NCBI GenBank assembly: GCA_008828725.1
Contig: MEHQ01001370.1
Location: 1 to 64,000 of the forward strand
Direction: 5' to 3'
Source: Saccharina japonica
Lineage: Eukaryota > Sar > Phaeophyceae > Laminariales > Laminariaceae
DNA: 64,000 bases
Shown piece after piece: positions 32,389 to 44,300 of the stretch (position 1 is its first letter; each line of letters starts with the position of its first letter). The notes under the pieces are model-generated. The model did no database searches and was not told the origin of the DNA. It saw only the letters and a program-made list of their open reading frames with translations. The position numbers and the translations under genes are program-made.

Positions 32389-35300
32389 CTGACATTTCAA
32401 CCAACGCAGGATTGGGAAGGGAGGGGCACGAAGCGATCGCCAGGTCAGACAACCGTGAACATCGAACAACACAAACAACATTTCGGGCGCGCGGTACGAG
32501 CAAGATGTACTACAGTATTTTCGAACCAGGGATCAATATTTCACAAAATAACCTACTTCGTATACAAGTGTTCGTTGCATCCTGCTGTTTTTTCCCCGGA
32601 CAAATTTACACAAGAAGCTACGACGGCAGCGCTTATTCTGCCCGTAGTGTTGAGGAGCGAACGACGACAGGCTGACGAAGCTTGAATCAGAGATGAATTG
32701 CGAATGCTATTGCTGTAAAGCAGCTGATGATACTCCAAGTGATAATGGAAACGAGCTCGCGCGCAAGGTATCACGCGATTGCATTCCGTACAGCACATAT
32801 ATGTGTGATGGCCACCGTCAACGTGTCTTGTTGTCTGTGTGCATGTGGAACGCACGAACACGGCTGTATTATGATGCCGCTGTAGTATGATGCCGTGCGA
32901 TACCTAGTACTCGTCAACAGATGGATTGAACTAGTGCGAGCGAACGTTGAGCTAACGACAACCGCACCGGATTGGCGACGGTGCTGGAGACGGTGTTGTC
33001 CTTGAAGGTCACCACGTCCGGCTTTTCGAATGTCAGCGTTCCGAAGCCAGAGTCGATCACCTCCCCGCTACAACGGCGGGGGCCACAACACACAACCGCG
33101 GGAACGCACGTCACAATGAACGGCAGAAGAACATGTCAGGCACCATACTACACAGTACAACACATCCTAATAAGCGTGGGTCTTCCACGAGATGCAAATA
33201 AATTGTAGCAGCATGACGCCAGCAGCCGACATTGTTAGATAACTGCTACCAGGTATCCTTTTATCGTTGATTATCATACTTAACTTCGCGTTATTTATCT
33301 TGGCCCAGAGAGAGCCACCTTTCAACATCATAAAATTATTCCGAGCAAAGCTCACGAGCTCGACAAATAGAGGCGCGCGACAAGCCTCTGGACGTAGCAC
33401 GTCCACCAAAATGTAACATGCGGACACTCCGCCGACAGGTTATGAGCCTCGACGTGTTTGGCGCTTCGACGCAGAGGCGCTGTCCGTCGGATACGTCGAA
33501 TAAAAGAGCACGCCCTCGTATTTCAGAAGAGACTAGCTGTCGGTTTTTCTGCAGAGCTACCAAGGTCATCGTCATCCATCTGGTGCAGCTGCCACAAACA
33601 ATTGTCGCCATCTGGGACCTGCCGCTGCTACGTATGCGTACTTTTACAGAAACCTGCTGCGAGTTTCTCGGGGTCGTTGGACTTCATCGTCGACGGACGG
33701 CACTGCTCACAAGACATTACTGTTCGACTTCCGAGTGCCAGGGCTGTGAACATGGTAGACTCCAACGTCACCGGCAGCATCGTCAAAATCATGAGGGGAT
33801 TTGCCGAAACAAAAGGCCACATCAGGCCACCCGAGGAAACGGATACCGGCAAAAGTACAAGAGGATGCAGCACTACAAGAATACCGGCTGTGTCGTGCCT
33901 GCTAAGGACAAGGACAAGCGGGGAAATGATCGACGAGAAGCCTGACATCAAGCTCGACGACCACTTCAACGGCGACTTCCGGTTCAAAGAGCGCCTAAAC
34001 CCCCGTGGGAAGGAGAAATGTTGACACATCGGTATGCGATCGCTGGAGCAACATTATCACTGTCTGGGGTGGCCATAATCGAAATAACTGTCAACCGCTG
34101 AGGCATCGCATCGTCTAGGAACGCCGTCTTCAGAATCACCCCAAACTGCTGGTCGCATCGTCGGAGAGACATCCTCCGGGGTCCGACCACAATCGCACCA
34201 TTCGGGATTGTGGGAGGGACGACCTCCGGACAAGCCACACCACTATCCTTTACAAGATAGGCCGAAGTATCATAATCACCAGGGCTCTTCTCAAAGCGGA
34301 ATCAACAGCAAGACGTTCCACGGGATCGCTGGAAACAAAATAACTTGGGCGTAGCTGAAACGGAATTTTTCCGAATGGCTACGTACAGCACTGCTGTTTG
34401 TTGAGACTGCCGGACGCGGGCTACGATACGAAGAGGGAGCACGTTCGGCTGAAAACGTTTCTGACTGGAGGGGCTCCTCAATTAACGAAAAATCGTCGGA
34501 ATTCCATCCTTGTGTTGCAATATGTTCTGTTGGATCGTTATATATATAGGCCGTAAGATTGTTCTTCGGGTACTCGTTGCACTTCTATTTTCCTCCAAAG
34601 GCAGGTGGCTTACTCCTAGTATATACCTACTCAAGCGAGGAACCTCACAAAAAAAAGTCTGTAACATGGTGCCCCTCTACCGTAGCAAGCGTCACCGGAG
34701 CTTCCGGGGTCGCCGTAACAAGAACGTGGGGTCGCCGAATTATCTTTCGGGATCGATCCACAGCTTCATCGTTTGTGACTGTCTGGGGAAAACGTCTTCA
34801 GGAATTTACACATCATCACCGATACCTGAGCACTGCTGTAACACCGCTGCTGGGGTCGGTGAATATCATGACCGTTTAGGTCTGTGACGGAACATCGCCT
34901 TTGGGGCTGCAGAACACAACGTTCCAGTCATCATTTGGGGCTGCTGGAACATCGTGTCTTTGATCGTTTCTTTGATCGTTTCGTGTTTTATCACCAGCTA
35001 CCAAGTATTTGTGAAGGTTGTTTTCGGCCGCTTGCCGGCAATATAGCACCACCAGACAGATGGTCCTATATATCTGCAGAATCATTTTCGGACCGGTCGA
35101 ATACTACGGTAGAGGTACACGATGTTTTTCTTCTGAGGTCCCTCACTTGAGGGGCTCTACACTAATAGTAAGTCAAAAACTGATTTTGGAGGAAAATAAA
35201 AGGACTGCCCGATGAATAGCCCCATAAGTGAAAATCGAAAAGTACCGCAACACAAGAATGAGATTCCGACGATGATGGGTTAAGGAGGCCGGTCGTCATT

Positions 35301-38300
35301 CCGAAAACGTTTTAGCCAAAAAACGGTATACCTTATACCTATATAGTAGCACGCGTCATTTGCCAAAAAACGGTACAGTACCTCTATCGTAGCACGCGGC
35401 ACCGTCGCATTCTGTAACGCGCGCCTATACTGTAGTCTAGCAGTTCTACATGATGCAGAATGCGGTGACAAGAACGGCGTCGTTGAATTCGAGAATATGG
35501 AATGCACTCCCTGTGGACGTCGAACTCGAAATTAAGCAGGTCGATGGTGCGTGATATCCCGGGACGTACATACCTCCGGCGCAGCTGACCGTACGACACG
35601 CTGAAGGCAGCACCAAACTCGCGCACAACGTTGTCACTGAAGAGGACGCCCTTCTCGAATCTGTTGGATTAAAAGTCAACAATACGTACAGACAGAGAGG
35701 GGTAGCCATCATAATGCGTCGTACCTACAGGTAGTAAGACGTACAGGAGCGTTACAAGGAAATGCGTTCGACGTCGGTCGTCGGGGCATTGGCAATAGCA
35801 TGGAATATGTACAGTATCAAAGCTTATAAACCGTCACGAGTCAAGCATCAAGTTACAGTGCTGTGGGTCGGTCGGTACATTGATTCGCGGGGCACACATA
35901 ACCATAGAGTGCGTCAGGCGCGTATCGACCTTTTTTACCTGTGATATCGCTGACCTATCAGAGCATATGCTATGCAACTGCGGGGGGGACCACCCCAAGT
36001 GCACGTTTTTCCTTTTGAGGCAATAGTAAATCTGACGGGTTGACCTTCTCAAGTGAATTACTACAGGTTAAAATATATGTTTGCTCTTATGTACTTCGTA
36101 TTTGTTTCAGGACTATTAATAGCGCATCCGGCGCATACATCTCATACAGCGCATACATCTCATACAGCGCATACATCGCATACAGCACATACAGCGCATG
36201 CAACCCATACAGCGCATACACACACGCTGGTCGGGTTGAGCGAACAATCTTCTTGAGAGTCATGATTCGGGTGACATGGTGGCATATTGAGCTCCTCGTG
36301 TGAGGAGTTCAGACAATAATATGCCGCCACCCCTATAAGGTGGCATTGCTCCACAGTCATCTTGTTTTTACCCGGTGTACGTAAAACGCTCAACGTGCCA
36401 TGCTCGTGTGGCAATATCGTTTCCTTCAATACAAGAATAGTAACTGCAACAACGACGACGACCTAATAAGGCGGTAGCCCAACCACAGGCTTTCTCCGGT
36501 GCGTGCGCCGCACAGCGGAACACGCTGACGCCATCCCACGGCACGAGTTGAGTCTGTAAGCTTGGTATTGCTAATATTAAACTTCAACTTGAAGAAACAA
36601 AAACAACACCACCAGAGCCGAAACCGGGGAGAGGTTAAAGGTAAAGTAGATGCCTCTCTTACGTGACATCTCCGCCTTCTACGCTGATGCCACCACCGAA
36701 GATGTCGGCTCTGTTCCTGTTGAACTGCGCCGCCCCCTTGAAACTGGCCAGCGGCACGAGCACAGCGAGCACAGGCGAGACCAACGGGGCATTTGAGAGA
36801 CGGGGGTTAGCGGGGTTTTTTTTCAGTTTGTTTTTTGTCCATCCTATTTATTATCTTCGCCCTTCTTTTCTCTCTCCCTCTTTAGTCGTAACTCAGATCC
36901 GGGGTCACCGAGTAGGCTCTTCTCCCCCCTCCCCACTGCGGCACGTACGTGCCTTGCATTTTTGTCGCGAGAAGGTTTCAGCACTTTCTTCCCTTGTCGG
37001 CTTGAGTCGGATTCCGCCTACGCAAGGTGCTGTAGATATACCATATGCTGTAATCACGTGATATGATTTGAGAAAGTACTCCCTGAGACGAAATTCCTGA
37101 GCCCAGGTGCTCCAAACCATGGGGGGCACACCCGCCCCCAATGGTGGCGTTGGGAATATCTCGACGAGATATTTCCGTGGATGCAACGCTCGACGTTTGT
37201 TTGTGCTATTATTATCGTTGTCGGGGAAAAACAGCACAGAAAATTCGTCGCAAGGGGTGTGTTATCTTACCAATAGTATAGCCCGTGTTATACGCTACAC
37301 GGCGGGGTGGTGTGTTACGCCCCCCAATGTTTCGTTTCAACTGGTGCTGCCAAGAATCACGTTGCGAGAGAGGGGGGTTGAGACAGATGTGAAACGGTAT
37401 TTAGCATGTAGAGCAACTCTCTCTGTATATATCAACCCAAATAAATGGACTTGACGAAAGCTTGTGTGCTCACAACCCGATGGGCTAAGCGTACTGTACC
37501 TGGTCACAAATATTTTTTGCAGAACAAACAATTAATTGACAAATATACATACGGTATTGACCTTTTCTTCCGTCGAGGAACCCTGTGAGTGTAACTACTG
37601 TACCAATTATTTGGGCCCGACAGTAGCCCACCCTGTACACCATGGCATGGCTCTCAATGCTGCCGCTAGCGTACCAGGTACCATACACGTCACGATATGT
37701 CCGCGATGTCACTCATCTGGGACCCAAACCAAGCAAACCATTGCCGACCAAATGTTGCCTCTATCGCACTCGCTGAGTCGTACTAAACTACACCACCACG
37801 GCGTCGAAACATGCCAAAGGAAAGGCCAACCGCTCAAGCGACACACACAGGCATGAACCTGGAGATACCTAGAGGGGCTTGCATCAAAGGTCCAAGTCGG
37901 TTGCCAGTATCACATGTACAACGAGGCTTACATCAATGATCCGAGTTGGTTGACAACGGCGCCACCACCATCGCCGTCCTCGAAGCTCCGGTTGTCGTTG
38001 AAGTGGGCCTTTCCGTAGAACCTGCCGATCAGGACGTCGACACAACAGTGCGGAGCAATCCCACGGTAGGGGTACCACCTTTTGGCTCAATATTTTCTGA
38101 CCGGTTGAGCTCCTTACGTGAGTAACCACCGAATACTACTGTACTATTATCATTTTGCTGGTATGCTAGTTTCTGGACTACCGCATTGAACATTTTTGGT
38201 CGGGTTGCGCGAACGAATGTTTCCGAAGTCATGTTTCGGGTGAGATATTGAGCTCCTTATGTGAGGAGCTCAGAAAATTATGCTGCCCCCCTACCATGGG

Positions 38301-41300
38301 ATGAGTCTGCGGGCGGGTGGGTGAGTGGGCAGGTGGAACCGATATCGCGATGCAGCCGGCGCCTCGGAGTCAGCGGTATAGGTGAAATTACTGCAGGAGT
38401 AACTGCCGTGTGTTGAAGCTTACAGCGCAGCACACTAGACTATCGGGGTGGCCAAGACACTTAAAAGACAGGTGTGTGTGTTGGCGGCTGCTCCGTTTAC
38501 AGCAGGTCGTACGTCGTCTTGGGACTCGAGAAGGAAACGTTGACGAGATAAAAGGTTACAATTGCAGCAACGACCACTGCCGCCGTCATTCGGAGATGCT
38601 TACAATGGTTGATACAGGTTGGTGTCGCAGTTACAATGGTTGCAAAGGAGTTGCATTTTTAAGAAGAGGCGCAACTTGGTCCAACCTGTACCGCTATATA
38701 GGTCCTCACGGTGCTCCTAGACGGCTAATAACAACAAATGTATCATTGTTTTGGTTGGTATCCCTGATATCCGTTATATCCCTTATATCCGTCCTATCCC
38801 TTATATTCGGTTTATCTCTTATATCCGTGATGCCCGTGAAATCCGTGTTATCCCTCATATCCGTTATATCCGTTATATCCCTTATATCCGTGATATAAGG
38901 GATATCCTTTAAAAGGGGCCCAAAGGGGCTAATATAGTAGGTATGCAACCAGGATGGGCAATCCATGGAAGTCGAAGATTGGGGGTGCTCACCGCATTTT
39001 CCCGGCGTTGTACACGGCCCCGGCGAAGTCACAGAAGTGGTTGTTGAACGTCGCATCGCCTCGGAAGCTAAATGCATAAAAAATCAGGTGGGAACAAAAT
39101 GGTTGGGATTGATCAGCATGTGCCTAGAAATGCGGGAGAAGGCCACTGCGCGCTGTTATAGGGGTTGACAAGTGGAGACTTTTCTTGTAGTTTCATTGCT
39201 ACGCTCGCCATTTCATGGGCCCTCCTTGGAGTACTCAGTGCGGGTGTCGATCCCCCTAGAGGTGTCTCGACACGACACCCGCTTGTATTGCTGGCAAGCA
39301 ACGGTACACCTGGTGCCAGGCTATGAGTTCAAACGTAACGAGCTTGGATGATACACGAACTGCGCGACAGCAAGCATAAGGAAAACCAGATGACTGATTG
39401 CCCACCAAATACGCCAGCGTTAACCCCCACTTACATGACAGTACCCTCCGGCTCGTGATTTCCGATAGCGCAGCCATCCGCGCCGTCGAAGCCCTGTTAT
39501 AGTGCGGTCAAACGCCGATGGAGATAATGTGCCACACTTATAGCTTCCATCGGTAGAGGTGCGCCTCGTTTTTTCTGGGTCTCTTCACGTGAGGAGCTCA
39601 ATACTATTATTAGTAAGTCGCCCATAACCCGACTTTTGTAAAATAAGGAAAAGGTTAACCCGACGAACCATCCCATGGTCGTTCGGTATACAACGGATAA
39701 TATTGCCAAACAATAAATGGCATTCTGAATCACGGATAATATTGCCAAACCACAACGGGTTAAGGAGTCGTGATTCAGAAACTATTTTATCGAAAAGTGC
39801 TACTGTACCCCCTATCGTAGAACGGGTCTTAGATGGGATCAAGCTTCGATGGACAGAAAAGGTCGCAATTTTCCTATGATAGAGGTAACGCTTTTCGCTG
39901 ATTTTTTTTCTGAATGATCGGGTTCCTTAACCCAAATTCGTCGGACTTTCATTTTTTTTGTGTTGCCATATTTTCCATAGTATACCTACGAGTAGCTCAT
40001 GGAATTGTTGATCGGGTAACACTTTTGGTTTCCCCCTAAATCGTTTTTGGGGGTGAGGTATGATGGAGCTCCTTAAGTGACCACCCTTATAAGGCAGAAA
40101 CATCACGGTGCACCTCTATCGTAGCACTCGTCAAGGTCGCAATTTTTCTATGGTAGATGTGCGTTTCTCTGCAGGAATGGGGTCAAATCGCTGTTAACCC
40201 CTTTAGGACTGCAGTCCCGATGTGGGGACAAACCACTCTAATTCTAAGTAATTTGTCCCCAAAACGGTACTCCAGTCCTAAATGGGCGGTCAAAAGTTAA
40301 CGGAGAGGATATAGGGGCCACGGTTTGCCTAGCTAGCTGCACGCTCCTCTGGGATCGGGTCAGGTCGCTAGTATAGTGCCGGCCACAGTCAATGGAGGAG
40401 GCGTGGGTCAAAGTTCTCTTGGACAAACGTTTCTCGTGGATGCAGTTGGGCGGGTGCAGATTCAGTATTGATAGGGGAAACCTCTTATGGGTATACTTCG
40501 TATGAAGTATATGGTGTTGCGGTCTGGGTACGGGGTCCCCACTCCCACCCGGGCTCCCGCTCCCGACATCCTTCCAAGAATATAACTCACCCCCCCATTG
40601 TTGTCGAAGATAACGGTCTTAGAAAACCTGCAGGAAGAGAGCGCGGTCAAAATCGGAGAAAGGCGATGCAAGCGGGATAGCGCTCATCAAACATTTGTTT
40701 GTTTGTTTGTTTATTTGTTTTTTTTTCCATCCCACTCATTATCTTCGCACTTCCGTCTTTCTCCCTCCCTAGTCGTAACTCAGATCCGGGGTCACAACGT
40801 AGGCTCCTCTCCCTCCTCCCCCACTACGGTTCTTGCTTTGCATTTTTTATCGCGAGAAGACTTCAGCCTTTTCTTCCCTCGTCAACTCTTGTCGAATTTT
40901 GCTTACCCACGCTATAATATGCGCTCTCGACAGTCGGTGTCATTTGAGAATAAAAACCTCCATGGGAAGAATCGAACATAGGCAATGGCGACACGTGTGT
41001 CTCGCACCAGAGGATCGCTCACGATATTCGTTTGCCCGCGTACAGATGTACGGCATAATGTGCTATGCACGTGTGCTATTAATAGACTCTTAACAAATGT
41101 TTGCAAGGTGTAGTTTAAACCAACAACCAGGCTCGATAATGCTCCCCATCATAGGTCTTTGCGGGAGATAGAGCGCGTACTTGGTCGACAGCCTTTGCAT
41201 CACAATCGCTTTGCAAGGTGAGCCGTGTCGGCGTGTGTGCAGCCCTGTACCATATTAGCTTCCGGCCCCACCCTTAAGGATAATCTATGCATGATGGTTT

Positions 41301-44300
41301 ACTTGTCGAAATTCGCGAAATGCGCAAGCATGTAGGCTACCTGACGTATCCACTATCGATGTTGTCGATCGCGAGGTAGCTGTTGTCCCTGAAAATAGTG
41401 TCACCGCGGAACCTGTTATTTAAAAAAAAACAAAAACGAGCGAGGCATGCACGAGGTATCCGAGTTGAGGTCCACCGAGCCGAACCGAAGCGACATCAAA
41501 GACGGGGGACATGTATATACACTACGACTGATGTGCTGCCGCGTGATAGGATTGATACATACCACAAAAAAGAAGAAAATCATTGCTTTCAGTTCGTTTG
41601 GAGAAAAAACTACTGTAACTTCATCAGTTTGTAAGAAATGAACAAAATTGCATGATTAGGTAACAAAAAGTGATACATACAAATACGTTGAGTTTTGTAT
41701 ATACATATTAGCAAACAACCTGTTGCTCAACATTGACGGCATTGGTGTATTTGTGGGCTGTATACATGCATGCCCGTTTCGATGCGCGAACGCCATCATT
41801 GTAAACCCCTTAAGAATGGGTCGCATGTTTTTGTGGGCAAACTACTTGGAATCAGTGTGGGATAAGGTTTTAAGTTCTACGAGGGTTAGGCGCATCGAAG
41901 GGCCGCTTTAAACCGTGCAATCCATCAAGCACGCCATCAAAGGGCGGGCCAGGAGAGAAGCTATGTGATGAGCAGTCACAAAAACATACTCTGAGCTCAC
42001 TCACTTGAGTGTGCCGCTGTTGCTCCTGAACACGTTGCCGTTGCCCTGGAAGAGCACATCGCCTTTGAAGCTTCCTCGCAAAACGAACGAGTATCAAGTA
42101 TACGTTGGGATTGGGCATTGCGTGTCATTGATGGTGCGGTGCTTGTGCATTGATTGCGGCGCGCGCGGGAGGGGGTAGTCGATATTCATGCATGGCGGTA
42201 GTCGTATGGCCATAGACCCTAGCATCCCTACAATGCCGGGACGGAGCCTGTCGGGTTTTCACCGACCAGGCAGACATTGCTAGCACCAACCGCCGGCGGG
42301 GGGGGGGGGGGGAGGGCATACTCATTTGTTGCTTGCTTTAGTCGTCTGACCGTTGACCACGTATCCCTTGCGAAGCGGAACAAGATTGCGGCCGGAAGGG
42401 GGAGGGGGGCATCAATGTATGCGAAAGCGCACGGTGAATAAATGCAAGCCCCCTGCCATGTATCCGAAAGGATGCGGGTGGCGAGAAAACCTTTGTACCC
42501 CTGCAGAAATTTCTGATAAATTTCCATGGAGTTTGCCCCCCAAAAACATGGGGGCAGTTCTAAAAGCAGGGTTGAGCGTCAACTTCGTGCGATCTCAGGG
42601 AAAGTAAACCATTCGATGACGTCTGTGTGCGCGAAGTGAAACGGTGTGCGGCGCGTGGGGTTTGCCAGTGGCAGTCGTGGGCACTCACTCCATGCTCCCC
42701 GCGTTGTCGAACATGGAGAAAACGTTCTTCACCTCCCGCCCGCCGAATTTTCCGGTGAACGTTACGCTTCCCCCTTCCTTCACGTCGATCATGAACCCTC
42801 CAACATTTTCGTGGTTCTGCATTGCAGTAGTACACGGTAGACGCACGTAGGTAATGCATGTATGTGTCGGCGTGGGGAGGCAAGGCAATCGCCGAGGTCG
42901 AGGTTTTGTCGTGTACCAGGTAGGCATCTTCGGCATAATAAAGTTGTCGAGCCGGCGGGGTGATGTATCATACATCAAGACTGAACGTGGTTTTTAAAAA
43001 ACAAAATTGCCGGACGATGAAAGAGGCAACTACCTCGTATCCACGAAGCAGCCTTAAGTGTGCGCCGAATTTTCGGCACGGTGGACGGACGGAAAAAGCT
43101 CGCTTGACCGTTGTCGCCGTCGTGCGGAAACCCCAACCCTCTTCTTGTACCAAACCATAATAAACTACGCGCGTATGATATCACTCTGCGGAATGACGAG
43201 CTACCCGGATAGGATGGTTAACGCGTACTGTGCTAGGGATAGCATTGTTTGGCCAAATCACTATCATGACAGCACTGTGCCGCAACTAGGGAGGATGTTG
43301 GTCACCGATAGACGTTGGTCGTCATAGTCATACCCATGTCTGATACGTATGATTGTCGGATTCGTGGTGGTTTGTGTGACTGCAATTCGTCCACGGAGTG
43401 CTAGGGATAACATTGTTTGGCCAAAGCATCATCATGGCAGCAATGTGCCGCGACTAGGGAGGCTGTTGGTCATAGATAGCCGTTAGTAATCAATATACGT
43501 ATTTTCAAGTTATCGTCAAACGTTAAGTATAACGGGGAACCATCGTAAATAGGACTTACGGTACAAAAAAAAAACTATGTATTTACCTCGTTTTACTGCG
43601 ACAATATTTGGTCCTATTTACTATTTGGTCCTCCGTGATACCAGGTAGACTATTGTTAATGGTACTGAGACTCACCCCACTGTTGGGCCCGAACTGTGTC
43701 TTGGGCATGTCGAACACTAGCGAGGCCCCATCCTCAACGGTAAAACGGAGGTTGACGAACCTATAGTATATAAATGCATACGGTGCCGCAGTGCATTCAT
43801 AGGAAGCAGCGTAGATGTCGGTTACTATCCTACTGCACTTCAGGTTAACATTACGAAGAGCAACTACAGCAGTTGTGACAGCAGTATCGACAACAGAGAC
43901 AGCAGGCAAAGCCCCCGAAGGTGCTAACATCGCCGGATGTAAACATACTACTTCGTACGGTAGCGATAATACGAAAGTCCCACTATGTCCGTACAGCACT
44001 CCCGAAAAGTTAAACAATTGGTAACTCAGGGTAACTGCAAGATAAGAGATGATTACCGTCGTATACCCCTCGCCGTTATACAATTATTTACAGCAGCGTC
44101 CGCGGTCTTTTCATGTTTATTCTTACGTGTTTAGAAATGTACGCATTTCGTCTGAAATGTACGCATTTCGTCTTAACCCTCGGAAAGGCGCCGGAATAAC
44201 CCATCCATATCTACAGCAGTAGTATAAGAATGACACAATTAATTGCTACACTTAGTCAGACTAAACACAACGAAGAGAACGGTAGGGATACGCTGTCGTG

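Noticed and set aside
36905..37237. 110-codon minus ORF (LHPRKYLVEIFPTPPLGAG) in intron 10 of gene B
   Set aside because: It overlaps a dispersed repeat, has no recognised motif and does not fit the exon series.
40490..40515. loxP-like arms ACTTCGTATGAAGT
   Set aside because: No 8-bp asymmetric spacer between 13-bp arms; the word recurs throughout the noncoding DNA.
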